From positions 1,116,001-1,180,000 of the forward strand of contig NZ_AP019823.1 of the NCBI RefSeq assembly GCF_007990525.1: 64,000 nucleotides of DNA, in the 5' to 3' direction. Position 1 is the stretch's first letter, and every line of letters starts with the position of its first letter. The DNA comes from Leptotrichia hofstadii (GTDB lineage Bacteria; Fusobacteriota; Fusobacteriia; Fusobacteriales; Leptotrichiaceae). This document shows positions 46,144 through 56,262 of this stretch, piece by piece. The notes under the pieces were generated by a model. It worked only from the letters and a program-made list of their open reading frames with translations. It was not told the origin of the DNA and did no database searches. A program made the translations under genes and the position numbers.

Positions 46144-46683
46144 ATGAAAGTATATTTGGAATTGTTCTGGATTTTTTTTAAGATAGGTACATTTACTCTC
46201 GGTGGCGGATATGCCATGGTTCCGCTCATACAGAATGAAATTGTGAATAAGAAAAAATGGATTGAGGAAGAGGAATTTGTAAAGCTTTTGGCTCTGGCCC
46301 AGTCTTCACCCGGCGCATTGGCTGTGAATGTTTCGGTTTTTGTGGGGTATAAGATGAAAAGATTGCTAGGGCTTATAACTACAGTTCTGGGAGCAACATT
46401 GCCGTCGTTCATAATTATTCTTGTAATAGCTTCATTATTTAGCAATATACAGGACAACATATATGTTATAAAGGCTTTTAAGGCTATAAGACCGATGGTG
46501 GTTGCATTAATTGCAGCGAGTGTCTATACAATTGGAAAATCGGCTAAAATTAATAGAAAAACGTTATGGATTGTGATTTTAGTTGCAGCAATGGTGGCAT
46601 TCTTTAAATTTCCACCTATTGTTATGATTATTTTAGGTGCTTTTTTAGGAAATATCTGGATGATTTGGAGGAAAAATAAATGA
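46144..46683 (+). CDS. Chromate transporter family protein, half 1 (short CHR type)
   Basis: 179-residue membrane protein with one CHR domain (PF02417): FFKIGTFTLGGGYAMVPLIQ near the start, then LALAQSSPGALAVNVSVFVGYKM and about five hydrophobic segments. Short CHR proteins occur as adjacent pairs whose products are thought to assemble as a heterodimer with opposite topologies. Chromate efflux is shown for some members only; the natural anion here is unknown. Its stop overlaps the start of the second half by four bases (ATGA). Confidence 0.88.
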   Translation: MKVYLELFWIFFKIGTFTLGGGYAMVPLIQNEIVNKKKWIEEEEFVKLLALAQSSPGALAVNVSVFVGYKMKRLLGLITTVLGATLPSFIIILVIASLFSNIQDNIYVIKAFKAIRPMVVALIAASVYTIGKSAKINRKTLWIVILVAAMVAFFKFPPIVMIILGAFLGNIWMIWRKNK

Positions 46684-47231
46684 ATTTAGGGATATTATTG
46701 ATATTATTTTTTGTATTTTTTAAAATTGGAATGTTCAGTTTTGGTGGCGGATATGCAATTTTACCTCTTATTCAGGCAGATGTTGTAGATTTGCATAAAT
46801 GGGTAAATGTACAGCAGTTTACGGACATTGTGGCAATTTCACAGGTAACGCCGGGACCAATTTCATTAAATGCCGCAACTTATGTCGGCTATCTGATTGG
46901 AAACAAGGCTGGATTCTGGGATGCATTTATAATGGGGACAGTAGCAACATTGGGATTAATTCTTCCGTCAGTTATTATAATGACAATTTTTAGTAAATTT
47001 TATTTAAAATTTCAAGACAATAAATATATGGACAATGCTTTTGCAGGATTAAAAATCGTTGTTGTCGGATTAATTCTGGCGGCAGCTATAATGCTGATTG
47101 ATAAAAAGAACTTTATAGACTGGAAAAGTGCAGCAATATTCATTATTTCTGTGGCACTTGTGTTAAAATGGAAAATGAATCCAATATTGCTTACAGTAAT
47201 TGCGGCAATTGCAGGAATAATAATTTACTAA
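46680..47231 (+). CDS. Chromate transporter family protein, half 2 (short CHR type)
   Basis: 183 residues and homologous to its upstream partner: FFKIGMFSFGGGYAILPLIQ, then IVAISQVTPGPISLNAATYVGYLIG. The TPGP form here against SSPG in half 1 is the usual difference between the two kinds of half. GGAGG in the end of the first gene and the ATGA overlap indicate translational coupling. Confidence 0.88.
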   Translation: MNLGILLILFFVFFKIGMFSFGGGYAILPLIQADVVDLHKWVNVQQFTDIVAISQVTPGPISLNAATYVGYLIGNKAGFWDAFIMGTVATLGLILPSVIIMTIFSKFYLKFQDNKYMDNAFAGLKIVVVGLILAAAIMLIDKKNFIDWKSAAIFIISVALVLKWKMNPILLTVIAAIAGIIIY

Positions 47232-47388
47232 ACATATTTATTTTTTACAGACTTAAAAACGAGAAGATTGAGAAATATAATTTTATAACAAATAAAAAAT
47301 CTATGAAAATGTTTTATAATTATGAAGGCATAATATAAATGCTGATTTACAGCAAGAGATAAGAATATGAAAGAAAAGAGGGAAAATT

Positions 47389-48120
47389 ATGAAAAAAAAA
47401 TATACTATCGCAGTATTAATATTAATTTTATTGTTTAGCTGTGGTAAAAAAGATAAAAAATCACAAAATTCTCAAAGTAAGCCAAATATTGAAAATAGAC
47501 AGGATGACAAGCTCAAGGAATTGATAAAAAAAGCCGAAAAGGGAGATATATCGGCACAAACTGAACTTGGAGAAATGTATCTTCACGGAAATGGAGTAAA
47601 AGCAGATTATAAAAAATCCATGGAGTGGAGTAAAAAAGCTGCTGAAAAAGGAAGCTACCGGGCAATGACTAACATCGGGATTCTTTATTTGGATGGACTT
47701 GGAGTGGAAAAAGATTATAAAAAGGCTTTTGATTCATTTTCAAAGGCGACAGATGGCGGAGATATGAAAGGGCCAAGATACTTGGGAATAATGTCTGAGA
47801 AAGGGCTTGGAGTGAAAAAAAGCCTTGATGATGCCGCATTTTACTATGAAATTGGGGATAGCAGCGGAGACTTGACGTCACGATACAACTTAGGAAAAAT
47901 TCATGAAAAGGCAGGAGATTACGCAAGAGCAGTAGAACTTTATAAAAAAACAGACAACAGGATGGATCATGTTACAGCTCCAATGTATGAAGCTCTAGGA
48001 GATTTATATGCCGCTGGAAAAGGTGTGGAAAAAAGCACAAAAGAAGCTAGGGAATGGTACGAAAAAGCTGTAAAATCAGGAAGTCAGGAAGCCAGTAAGA
48101 AATTAAATAACTTGAAATAA
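47389..48120 (+). CDS. Sel1-repeat lipoprotein
   Basis: 243 residues: type II signal peptide with lipobox LLFSC (Cys19), a polar linker, then about five Sel1-like repeats of 36 residues (AQTELGEMYLHGNGVKADYKKSMEWSKKAAEKG, AMTNIGILYLDGLGVEKDYKKAFDSF, and so on). Repeat 4 is degenerate. The family mediates protein-protein contacts, here probably at the periplasmic face of a membrane. AGAGGG precedes the ATG. The partner is unknown. Confidence 0.88.
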   Translation: MKKKYTIAVLILILLFSCGKKDKKSQNSQSKPNIENRQDDKLKELIKKAEKGDISAQTELGEMYLHGNGVKADYKKSMEWSKKAAEKGSYRAMTNIGILYLDGLGVEKDYKKAFDSFSKATDGGDMKGPRYLGIMSEKGLGVKKSLDDAAFYYEIGDSSGDLTSRYNLGKIHEKAGDYARAVELYKKTDNRMDHVTAPMYEALGDLYAAGKGVEKSTKEAREWYEKAVKSGSQEASKKLNNLK

Positions 48121-48539
48121 AATAAAATAAATTATCGTATAACCAGCCATATTTTAAGAAAATCTAGTTATTATCTGAAAAAAACAAGTTTTATTAATAT
48201 TTGAATTGATTTTTTCTTAAAATTAGAGAAAATTTATAAATAATCTTATTTACTAAAATTGTTATTTATGATAAAATGAATACAAGAAATTAATATTGAA
48301 GAAATTTATATATTTTTATATTTAATTTAATTTTTTTAAGTTTTATAATCTTAGTTTAAATATAAAAATACAGGAATATTGAGTAAAGAATATATTTACA
48401 ATTATAAATTCAGTAAATTCTATATAAAAATGGGAAATAATGTAATAAGAAAGGAGATGCTACTTTTAAAGCGTGCTTTTAATTAAAAAAATATTACAGA
48501 TATTTTAATATAAAGTAAATACAGTAGCAGGAGGAAATA
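48121..48539 (+). promoter_or_regulatory. Non-coding stretch with the promoter of the TPR gene
   Basis: 419 AT-rich bases. A likely promoter is TTTACT (48249-48254), 17-bp spacer, TAAAAT (48272-48277) with extended TG at 48269-48270, which would give a leader of about 260 bases. An AAGGAG near 48451 is followed by a nine-codon frame (ATG CTA ... AAT TAA) that overlaps its own ribosome site and is unlikely to matter. No conserved RNA was recognised. Confidence 0.45.
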
Positions 48540-49163
48540 ATGTTAGAAACATTAATTTTTAGAGAAATAAGATACAATGAAAATAACGAGCGGCTTCTTA
48601 AAGAAAATTTGGAAAAAATAAAAGAGAATCCTGATGATGTGGAAGTGTTAAAAACATTAGCATCTATTTATCATGCGTTAAAGGAAAATGACAAGGCAAT
48701 TGAAATCTATGAAAAATTAGTAAAGCTGAAACCTGATGAAATTGAGATATCAGCATTTTTAGGATATTTATATTACGAAAATGAAGATCTTGACAAAGCC
48801 GAGGAAAACCTTAACAAGGCACTTGACGTAAGAACAGAAGATGAGCCATTTGTATTATTTTTACTAGGAAATATTTATTCAAGAAAAGGGAAAATATCAG
48901 AAGCGGTTGACTGTTATGAACTTGCTATATTCCTAGATTTTGATATGTATATTGCTCACATTGATTTTGCTAGAAAATATGAACATATGGGACGACATCA
49001 AAAAGCTCTTGAAGAATATAAGGCGGCATTTAGAATTGACTCAAGAGACGAAGGGCTAATTGAAAAAATACATTACATAGAAAATAAATGTAAAAATGTA
49101 ATAGGAGAAGATAAAAAGGATAAAAAATTAAATTTTGGAGCAGCAAATTTAGGAATTGTTTAA
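48540..49163 (+). CDS. Cytoplasmic TPR protein
   Basis: 207 residues with four to five tetratricopeptide repeats: VEVLKTLASIYHALKENDKAIEIYEKLVKLKPD, IEISAFLGYLYYENEDLDKAEENLNKAL, FVLFLLGNIYSRKGKISEAVDCYELAI and MYIAHIDFARKYEHMGRHQKALEEYKAAF. No signal peptide or catalytic domain. AGGAGG seven bases ahead of the ATG. Likely an adaptor; partner not evident. Confidence 0.85.
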   Translation: MLETLIFREIRYNENNERLLKENLEKIKENPDDVEVLKTLASIYHALKENDKAIEIYEKLVKLKPDEIEISAFLGYLYYENEDLDKAEENLNKALDVRTEDEPFVLFLLGNIYSRKGKISEAVDCYELAIFLDFDMYIAHIDFARKYEHMGRHQKALEEYKAAFRIDSRDEGLIEKIHYIENKCKNVIGEDKKDKKLNFGAANLGIV

Positions 49164-49208
49164 AATTAAACTAAATATGTATGGTTAAAGTAATAATTCT
49201 GCTTTATG

Positions 49209-49256
49209 AAGTTGTCTTAAAATAAGTAACTGAACTTATCTATGACAACTTTTTAT
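49209..49256 (+). terminator. Terminator after the TPR gene
   Basis: AAGTTGTC (49209-49216) pairs with GACAACTT (49244-49251), and an inner stem ATAAGT (49222-49227) pairs with ACTTAT (49234-49239). A TTTTATT tract follows. Confidence 0.8.
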
Positions 49257-49275
49257 TATTTGAGTATTTAAGAAT

Positions 49276-50133
49276 ATGATTAAAAAAATATCAAGGGAGA
49301 GAAAAGTGGTAAATTTAGTATGTGATGCTATTATTCCAGATGGTCCGATGAAGGATGTGGAAGAAATTGAGAAAAGTATATTGACAACTTATAAAAAAAG
49401 TATATGGTCAAAATTTTTAAAGGCAATTAATGATTTTGATATGATACAGGACGGGGATAAAATAGCCATTGGAGTTTCTGGCGGAAAAGACAGTTTGCTT
49501 TTAGTAAAACTGTTTCAGGAATTGAAGAAAGATAAACGGAAAAATTTTGAATTTAAGGCAGTTAGCTTAAATCCTGGTTTTAGAAATTCTGATTTGGATA
49601 ATTTTAAAAATAATTTGGATAAGTTAAATATTGACTGTGAGATTATTAATACGAATATTTGGGAAATTGCAAATGAAAAGGCAAAGGACTATCCGTGCTT
49701 TTTATGTGCTAAAATGCGACGTGGAATTTTGTACACGCAAGTCGAAGAACTTGGATTTAATAAATTGACGCTTGGGCATCATTTTGACGATGTTATCGAA
49801 ACAACTCTTATAAACATGCTTTATGCAGGAACAATGAAGACAATGACTCCAAAAGTTCCATCAACTTCTGGAAAATTAGAACTAATTCGTCCATTAATCT
49901 ATGTAAAGGAAGCTGACATAATTGATTACACAAAAACAAACGGAATTCGTGCAATGAACTGTGGATGTACAATCGAAGCTGGAAAAACTTCGAGCAAACG
50001 TAGGGAAGTAAAAAATTTATTAGCCGAGCTTGAAGAAAAAAATCCGGGAGTAAAGCAAAGTGTGTTTAATTCAATGAAAAATATAAATTTGGATTATGTT
50101 TTTGGATATACAGGCGGAAAGGAAGTTGAATAG
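49276..50133 (+). CDS. TtcA-family tRNA thiolase (ATP pyrophosphatase)
   Basis: 285-residue PP-loop enzyme of the TtcA/TtuA group that adenylates a tRNA base and replaces oxygen with sulfur. PP-loop GVSGGKDSLLL at about residue 76, a CxxC at YPCFLCAKMRR (iron-sulfur ligands), the GHHFDDVIETTLINM block and a third cysteine region MNCGCTIEAG. This fits a [4Fe-4S]-dependent 2-thiocytidine synthase, but the target base is an inference. The residues before 60 are an extra N-terminal segment. There is no strong ribosome site ahead of the ATG. A perfect terminator follows. Confidence 0.85.
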   Translation: MIKKISRERKVVNLVCDAIIPDGPMKDVEEIEKSILTTYKKSIWSKFLKAINDFDMIQDGDKIAIGVSGGKDSLLLVKLFQELKKDKRKNFEFKAVSLNPGFRNSDLDNFKNNLDKLNIDCEIINTNIWEIANEKAKDYPCFLCAKMRRGILYTQVEELGFNKLTLGHHFDDVIETTLINMLYAGTMKTMTPKVPSTSGKLELIRPLIYVKEADIIDYTKTNGIRAMNCGCTIEAGKTSSKRREVKNLLAELEEKNPGVKQSVFNSMKNINLDYVFGYTGGKEVE

Positions 50134-50138
50134 GTGTT

Positions 50139-50165
50139 AGAGCAGTCAATTACTGCTCTTTTTAT
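50139..50165 (+). terminator. Terminator after the thiolase gene
   Basis: AGAGCAGT (50139-50146) is perfectly complementary to ACTGCTCT (50152-50159), followed by TTTTAT. Confidence 0.9.
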
Positions 50166-50273
50166 ATTTGAATTTTTTAGGCAAAAGTTAAAAATTTGGT
50201 TGTATATATGGGAATAATGGAGTATAATTTAAAAAGAAGTTTTAAAATAAATAAAAATTTAGGAGTGAATTTT

Positions 50274-51968
50274 ATGAAAAAAAATTTCGATCAAAAGTGG
50301 TGGCATAAATCTGTAGTTTACCAAATTTATCCAAAAAGCTTTAATGACACGACTGGAAATGGAGAAGGAGATATAAGAGGAATTATCGAAAAATTAGATT
50401 ATTTGAAGGAACTTGGAGTGGAAGTAATCTGGATTACTCCAATGTATAAATCTCCACAGAATGACAATGGATACGATATAAGTGACTACTACAATATTGA
50501 TTCTAATTACGGAACAATGGAAGATTTTGAGGAAATGCTGTCTGAAGCACATAAAAGAGGGCTGAAAATAGTGATGGATATTGTTGTAAATCATTCTTCC
50601 ACTGAAAATGAATGGTTTAAAAAGTCTGAAGCCGGAGATACTGAATATAAAGATTTCTATATATGGAAAGATGCAGTTGATGGAAAAGAGCCTACAAACT
50701 GGCAATCAAAATTTGGAGGAAATGCCTGGCAATATTCAAAAAAGAGAGGGCAATATTATTTACATCTGTTTGATGTTACGCAAGCTGATTTAAACTGGGA
50801 AAATGAAAATGTAAGAAAAAAAGTATATGAAATGATAAAATTTTGGCTGAATAAAGGTGTAGATGGATTTAGACTGGATGTTATAAACCTTATATCAAAG
50901 GATCAGAGATTTCCGAATGATGATGGAAGTGATACAAGATTCGTACCTGATGGAAGAAGATTTTATACAGATGGGCCTAGAATTCATGAATTTTTGAAGG
51001 AGATGAATAGAGAGGCATTTGGTGGAGGAGAACTTATTACGGTTGGAGAAATGTCTTCTACAAGCCTTGATAACTGTATCAGATATTCAAATCCTGATGA
51101 AAAGGAATTATCAATGGCATTTTCATTTCATCATTTGAAAGTAGATTATCCAAATGGAGAAAAATGGGCAAAAGCACCATTTGATTTTGTGGAGTTAAAA
51201 AGGATATTCTCTAAATGGCAAATTGGAATGTATGAAGGAAATGGCTGGAATGCGACTTTCTGGAATAACCACGATCAGCCAAGGGCATTGTCAAGATTTG
51301 GAAATGATAAGGAATATCATAGGGAGTCGGCTAAAATGCTTGCCACAGTTCTTCATGGACTGCAAGGGACACCTTATATTTATCAGGGAGAAGAATTTGG
51401 AATGACAAATCCTTATTTTGATAATATTGAGAAATATCGTGATGTTGAATCAACTAATAATTACAAAATTTTACTCAATAAAGGATGTTCTGAAGAAGAA
51501 GCTATTGAAATTTTAATGCAGAAATCAAGAGATAATTCCAGAACGCCTGTTCAATGGAATGATTCTGAAAATGCAGGATTTACAACTGGAACCCCGTGGA
51601 TTGGAGTGCCTGAAAATTATAAGAAAATCAATGCTGAAGTGGCTTTAAAAGATAAAAATTCAGTATTCTATCATTATAAAAAATTAATTGATTTAAGAAG
51701 AAATGAAGAATTAATGATAACAGGAAGGTATGAAGATATTGACTTGGAAAATAAAAGTATTTATGCCTACAAACGTGTTGGAGAAAATGGAGAATTAGTT
51801 GTAATCAGTAATTTTTATGAACCTGAAGTAGAATTTGAACTGGAAAGAAATGGAGTTACAGGACTGGAAAATGCTCAAGTTCTATTATCAAACTACGAAA
51901 CAGAACCTGAAATCAAAGACGGAAAAATTATTCTGAAACCTTATGAATCAATTATCTTTAAAAAATAA
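50274..51968 (+). CDS. treC: Trehalose-6-phosphate hydrolase (GH13 family)
   Basis: Cytoplasmic glycosidase splitting trehalose-6-phosphate, delivered by a PTS permease, into glucose and glucose-6-phosphate. 564 residues from the ATG at 50274 (AGGAGTG upstream; the frame is open back to 50196). Catalytic residues: nucleophile Asp202 in GFRLDVINLISKDQRFPN, acid/base Glu259 in TVGEMSST, and Asp334 in WNNHDQPR. Blocks such as YLHLFDVTQADLNWEN, FSFHHLKVDYPNGEKWA and SRDNSRTPVQW match Bacillus TreA closely and favour TreC over oligo-1,6-glucosidase. No trehalose EIIBC or TreR is adjacent; the stand-alone EIIA at 25.8 kb could be its partner. Confidence 0.88.
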   Translation: MKKNFDQKWWHKSVVYQIYPKSFNDTTGNGEGDIRGIIEKLDYLKELGVEVIWITPMYKSPQNDNGYDISDYYNIDSNYGTMEDFEEMLSEAHKRGLKIVMDIVVNHSSTENEWFKKSEAGDTEYKDFYIWKDAVDGKEPTNWQSKFGGNAWQYSKKRGQYYLHLFDVTQADLNWENENVRKKVYEMIKFWLNKGVDGFRLDVINLISKDQRFPNDDGSDTRFVPDGRRFYTDGPRIHEFLKEMNREAFGGGELITVGEMSSTSLDNCIRYSNPDEKELSMAFSFHHLKVDYPNGEKWAKAPFDFVELKRIFSKWQIGMYEGNGWNATFWNNHDQPRALSRFGNDKEYHRESAKMLATVLHGLQGTPYIYQGEEFGMTNPYFDNIEKYRDVESTNNYKILLNKGCSEEEAIEILMQKSRDNSRTPVQWNDSENAGFTTGTPWIGVPENYKKINAEVALKDKNSVFYHYKKLIDLRRNEELMITGRYEDIDLENKSIYAYKRVGENGELVVISNFYEPEVEFELERNGVTGLENAQVLLSNYETEPEIKDGKIILKPYESIIFKK

Positions 51969-52073
51969 TAAAAATTATGAGTAATAAAAAATAGATTTTA
52001 CCGTTAAATAGGATTATCGTTTTGTAAACTTATTTGGCGGTATTTTAAATAAAAAATAAAGAAGGAAATCAAA

Positions 52074-52853
52074 ATGAAGACAGAAATTATATGCGTTGGA
52101 ACTGAATTATTAGTTGGAGATATTGTGAATACAAATGCACAGTATATTTCAGCAAAACTTACAAATATTGGGATTGACTTGTATTATCAGACTACAGTTG
52201 GGGATAATTACGGACGGCTTATGGAGTGTCTGGAAAATGCTTTTAAAAGGGTTGATTTGGTAATTACTACTGGGGGACTTGGACCTACAATTGATGATAT
52301 TACAAAAGAAGTTGTAGCCGATTATTTTGAGGAAGAGCTGGAAGTGATAGAGCGGTATTATGACTTGATTGTAAAAAAATATAATGAGAGGGGTTTTGGA
52401 GAAGTGGCTTCTGGTGGGAGAAAAGAGGCTTCGATTTTAAAGAACTCAGAATTGCTTGATAATGAAGTTGGGCTTGCACCAGGATTTTTTTATGAAAAAG
52501 ATAATAAAAAAATAATAGTATTGCCAGGGCCTCCAAGGGAAATGACTTGGATGGTGGATAATCAAGTTTTGCCATTTTTAAAAAAATATTCAAACGATAT
52601 TTTGCTAATGAAAACTCTTGAAATAAAAGGAGTTCCAGAAGGTAAAATTGATGACAGGCTAAAAGATTACTTTGAAATGTCAAATCCGACTGTTGCACCT
52701 TATGCAAAGGAAGGCTGTGTTCATGTAAGAATTGCAATGAAAGGCGATAGAAGCAGTACAGATTACCTGATTGCTGAAATTGACAAAATTGCGAATGAAA
52801 TTATTGAGATTTATCCGCAAGCAGTGGAAATACAGGAAGAGAAGATTAAATAA
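52074..52853 (+). CDS. cinA: CinA-like protein, N-terminal (MoCF-like) domain only
   Basis: 259 residues matching the first part of CinA: IICVGTELLVGDIVNTNAQYIS, VITTGGLGPTIDDITKE, LPGPPREM and VKGVPEG-like IKGVPEGKIDD. Full-length CinA is about 410 residues with a C-terminal PncC nicotinamide-nucleotide deamidase domain. That domain is absent and no remnant appears in the following 240 bases. The N-terminal COG1058 domain in other bacteria has ADP-ribose/NAD-type pyrophosphatase activity, so this may be a nucleotide-repair hydrolase. GAAGGAAAT is the ribosome site. Confidence 0.88.
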   Translation: MKTEIICVGTELLVGDIVNTNAQYISAKLTNIGIDLYYQTTVGDNYGRLMECLENAFKRVDLVITTGGLGPTIDDITKEVVADYFEEELEVIERYYDLIVKKYNERGFGEVASGGRKEASILKNSELLDNEVGLAPGFFYEKDNKKIIVLPGPPREMTWMVDNQVLPFLKKYSNDILLMKTLEIKGVPEGKIDDRLKDYFEMSNPTVAPYAKEGCVHVRIAMKGDRSSTDYLIAEIDKIANEIIEIYPQAVEIQEEKIK

Positions 52854-52914
52854 TTAAATAATTAAATTTAAGATTTGGAAAAAGTAAAAGTATATAGTAT
52901 TGTTTTATTTTTTT

Positions 52915-52940
52915 AAGAGCGGAGATTTTTCTGCTCTTTT
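52915..52940 (+). terminator. Terminator after cinA
   Basis: AAGAGC (52915-52920) pairs with GCTCTT (52933-52938), with additional GGAGA/TTTCT pairing, followed by TTT. Confidence 0.6.
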
Positions 52941-53102
52941 AATTTTTAAATTTGTAAAAATTACGAAAAAATGGTATAATTATAAAAATTTTAAGAAGGT
53001 ATTTTGAGTAAGTAATTGTAAAGTTTTTTATTAAAAATTTGATGAAAGATTTTACTATTATTTGCTCCCTTCTTAAAAAATAAATAAATTTTAGGAGGAA
53101 AA

Positions 53103-55202
53103 ATGTTTGAAGAGAAAATTTATGGTTTTAATTTAGGAAACCAGAAAATTAAAATAAGTACAGGAAAAATCGCACGTCAAGCTGGAGGTTCAGTTGTTGT
53201 TCAATGTGGAGGGACAATGCTTTTAGTTACAGCGACTAGAAGCAAGGATGTCAGGGAGGGGCAGGATTTTTTCCCTTTAACAGTTGACTATATTGAAAAA
53301 TTTTATGCATCTGGGAAATTTCCGGGTGGATTTATAAAAAGGGAAACTAAGCCAGGAACTGATGAAGTACTTATTTCAAGATTGATTGACAGACCAATTA
53401 GACCTTTATTTCCAGAAGGATTTTTGAATGCAGTACATATTGTAGTTACGGTGCTTTCTTATGATGAAGTGAATTATCCAGAAAACCTTGCTACAATTGG
53501 AGTTTCTGCCGCTTTAGGATTATCAGATATTCCATTTGCAGGAACTGTGGCTGGAGTTACAGTTGGGTACATTAATGGAGAATACATCTTGAATCCAACA
53601 GGAGAGCAGTTGCTGGAAAGTGAAATTCAATTGTCAGTTGTAGGGACAAAAGATGCTGTAACAATGGTAGAGGCTGGAGCTAAGGAAGTTTCTGAGGAAG
53701 TTATGCTGGAAGCGATTATGTTTGGGCATGAAAAAATCAAGGAAATTTGTGCAGAGCAGGACAAATTTTTAGAACAGTTTGATGTACAAAAATATGAATT
53801 TGAGAAAAAGGAAGTAGATTCTGAAATCAAGGAATTTATTGACAGTTTTGAAAATGAAGTTGAAAAAGCTATAATGACACCAGGCAAACTGGAAAAATAC
53901 GAGGCAATTGACAATCTGGAAATAGAACTTTTTGAAAAATATGTTGAAAAACTTGAAAATGAAGATAAAGAAATTGATGAAAATCTGGAAAAAGAATTTA
54001 AAAAATATTATAGAGATGTAGAAAAAAGACTTGTCAGAGATGCTATTTTATATAAGCAATATCGTGCTGATGGACGTCAAACTACTGAAATCCGTCCAAT
54101 TGATGTGGAAATAGATACACTTCCAGTACCGCATGGTTCTGCGTTGTTCACACGTGGAGAGACTCAGGCGTTAGTTGTTGCAACGCTTGGAAGCAAAGAA
54201 GACGAGCAAATTATTGATGGAATGGAAGATGAAACACGTAAAAAATTCTTCCTGCATTATAATTTCCCTCCATATTCAGTTGGAGAAGCTGGATTTATGA
54301 GAGCACCTGGAAGACGTGAACTAGGACATGGAAACTTGGCAGAAAGAGCCTTAAAATATGTTATGCCAGATACAGACAAATTCCCATACACAGTAAGGCT
54401 TGTTTCTGAAATTACAGAATCAAATGGTTCTTCGTCACAGGCTTCAATTTGTGGAGGATCGCTTGCATTAATGGCTGCTGGAGTTCCGATAAAATCTACA
54501 GTTGCCGGAATTGCTATGGGACTTATAAAAGAAGGGGAAACATTCACAGTACTTACTGACATCCAAGGGCTTGAAGACCATCTTGGAGATATGGACTTTA
54601 AAGTTGCGGGGACAAGAGATGGAATTACTGCAATTCAAATGGATATAAAAATTGAAGGAATCACAAGGGAAATAATGGAAATTGCTTTAAGACAGGCATT
54701 AGAAGGAAGATTGTTCATTATTGATAAAATGGAGGCAGTAATTAGTGAGCCAAGAGCGCAAGTTGCTGAGAATGCGCCAAAAATTGAGATTATTAAAATT
54801 AATCCTGATAAAATTGCTGGGCTCATCGGTCCAGGAGGAAAAGTTATTAGGGCAATTATTGATGAAACTGGAGTTTCGATAGACATTGAAGATGATGGAA
54901 CTGTTTCAATTTTTGGAAAAGAATCTGAAAATATGAAAAAAGCGCTGGAACTTGTCAAAAGACAAACTCAGTCAGTTGAGTTAAATGAAATTTATGAAGG
55001 AAAAGTTACAAAACTGATGAAATTCGGTGCATTTGTGGAAGTGCTGCCAGGAAAAGAAGGGCTTTTACATATTTCTGAAATTAGCAATAAAAGAGTTGAA
55101 AAAACTGAAGATGTACTAAAAGAAGGGCAAAATGTAAGAGTTAAGGTAATTTCAATGGAAAGCGAAGACAAATTTAACTTGAGCATGAAAACATTAAATT
55201 AA
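53103..55202 (+). CDS. pnp: Polyribonucleotide nucleotidyltransferase (PNPase)
   Basis: Trimeric 3'-5' phosphorolytic exoribonuclease of the RNA-decay machinery, 699 residues. Order: first RNase PH-like domain ([43 protein letters not shown]), helical linker (210-310), catalytic second RNase PH domain ([52 protein letters not shown]), KH domain ([17 protein letters not shown]) and S1 domain ([20 protein letters not shown]). The linker is longer and more acidic than in E. coli PNPase. AGGAGG is seven bases ahead. A leader of about 160 bases between the terminator and the gene could hold autoregulatory structure, but I saw no clear hairpin. Confidence 0.97.
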   Translation: MFEEKIYGFNLGNQKIKISTGKIARQAGGSVVVQCGGTMLLVTATRSKDVREGQDFFPLTVDYIEKFYASGKFPGGFIKRETKPGTDEVLISRLIDRPIRPLFPEGFLNAVHIVVTVLSYDEVNYPENLATIGVSAALGLSDIPFAGTVAGVTVGYINGEYILNPTGEQLLESEIQLSVVGTKDAVTMVEAGAKEVSEEVMLEAIMFGHEKIKEICAEQDKFLEQFDVQKYEFEKKEVDSEIKEFIDSFENEVEKAIMTPGKLEKYEAIDNLEIELFEKYVEKLENEDKEIDENLEKEFKKYYRDVEKRLVRDAILYKQYRADGRQTTEIRPIDVEIDTLPVPHGSALFTRGETQALVVATLGSKEDEQIIDGMEDETRKKFFLHYNFPPYSVGEAGFMRAPGRRELGHGNLAERALKYVMPDTDKFPYTVRLVSEITESNGSSSQASICGGSLALMAAGVPIKSTVAGIAMGLIKEGETFTVLTDIQGLEDHLGDMDFKVAGTRDGITAIQMDIKIEGITREIMEIALRQALEGRLFIIDKMEAVISEPRAQVAENAPKIEIIKINPDKIAGLIGPGGKVIRAIIDETGVSIDIEDDGTVSIFGKESENMKKALELVKRQTQSVELNEIYEGKVTKLMKFGAFVEVLPGKEGLLHISEISNKRVEKTEDVLKEGQNVRVKVISMESEDKFNLSMKTLN

Positions 55203-55238
55203 TTTAGAATATTATTATATTTAGGGAGTGTGGCAAAA

Positions 55239-55793
55239 ATGAAAATGAATTTACCTAATAAATTAGCGATATTAAGAATAATTCTAGTTATACCATTTGT
55301 GATTTTTTTAAGTTTAGCTTTGGAAGTTTCAGATAATGCAGCAGTTTCTGTGACGATGAGAATATTTGCGGCAATTATCTTTGTAGGGGCATCTATTACA
55401 GATTATTATGATGGAAAAATTGCAAGAAAATATAATTTAATTACAAATTTAGGGAAATTACTGGATCCATTAGCTGATAAAATACTTGTTATTTCAGCAT
55501 TAGTAACACTTGCAAAATTTAATCAAATAAGTTTGTGGTTTGTAATAATAATAATTTTTAGAGAATTGCTTATAACTGGACTTCGTTCAATTGTGGCGGC
55601 TGAAGGGGTTGTTATTGCGGCAGAGAGTCTTGGAAAATGGAAGACTGCTACTCAGATGGCAGCGCTTACACTAATAATTTTAATACCTTTTAATTTTACA
55701 GCAAACAACATATTATTATTAATTCCGTTAATATTGACTATAGTTTCAGGGGTTGAATATGTTTTGAAATGTAAAAATGTTTTAAATAAGTAG
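55239..55793 (+). CDS. pgsA: CDP-diacylglycerol-glycerol-3-phosphate 3-phosphatidyltransferase
   Basis: Makes phosphatidylglycerol phosphate, committing lipid to PG and cardiolipin. 184 residues from ATG 55239, which has AGGGAG at 55223-55228; a GTG nine bases earlier is too close to that site. Family motif DYYDGKIARKYNLITNLGKLLDPLADK contains the CDP-alcohol phosphotransferase D-x2-D-G-x2-A-R-x8-G-x3-D-x3-D signature. Four to five membrane helices. Directly follows pnp and precedes yggT. Confidence 0.94.
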   Translation: MKMNLPNKLAILRIILVIPFVIFLSLALEVSDNAAVSVTMRIFAAIIFVGASITDYYDGKIARKYNLITNLGKLLDPLADKILVISALVTLAKFNQISLWFVIIIIFRELLITGLRSIVAAEGVVIAAESLGKWKTATQMAALTLIILIPFNFTANNILLLIPLILTIVSGVEYVLKCKNVLNK

Positions 55794-55830
55794 AAATAAT
55801 ACTCTTTTTAAATTTTTTGGAGGTGTAATT

Positions 55831-56100
55831 TTGGATGTTTTTGTAAGAGTAATGTTAAAACTGTTTGATTTATATGCTCTTCTTATCTTGATTAATATTT
55901 TGGGGACATGGATTGACCCATACAATCAAATAGGGGTTTTTCAATGGGTAAGGAAGGTTACAGAGCCGTATTTACAAATGTTTAAAATAGTAATTCCAAT
56001 TGGAAATATGAATCTTGATATTTCTGGGATACTGGGATTGATGATTTTGGAATTGATAAAGGAAATTTTTGAAAGAACAGTTTTACTAAGTTCATTTTAA
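55831..56100 (+). CDS. YggT family membrane protein
   Basis: 89 residues with two hydrophobic helices (about 8-28 and 58-80) and the YggT features WIDPYNQIG, VRKVTEPYLQMFKIVIP and an N-terminal LLILINILGTW. The start is TTG at 55831 with GGAGGT (55819-55824) six bases ahead; no ATG is available in frame at that place. The family is linked to osmotic tolerance and cell-division or envelope functions, but its biochemical role is undefined. Confidence 0.85.
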   Translation: MDVFVRVMLKLFDLYALLILINILGTWIDPYNQIGVFQWVRKVTEPYLQMFKIVIPIGNMNLDISGILGLMILELIKEIFERTVLLSSF

Positions 56101-56262
56101 ATATTAAAATTTATCTTAATTTAATGGAGGAAATTTGTAAAAACTAAGGCTAATAAAAAATAGGATATTATTTTTTCTAAGAAAAGGGGAGTAAAATAAC
56201 TAACATTAAAAGATTTTAAAATCTTAAAATACAAATTTTATGAAAGAGGAGACTTTAAAAGT

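Noticed and set aside
46144-47231. Frameshifted full-length chromate transporter
   Set aside because: The two halves overlap by ATGA, each has a full CHR domain and its own ribosome site, which is the normal paired short-CHR arrangement.
48121-48539. Riboswitch or small-RNA candidate in the long gap before the TPR gene
   Set aside because: No conserved aptamer elements, no stable hairpin followed by a T-run, and AT-rich sequence throughout. Only a promoter can be supported.
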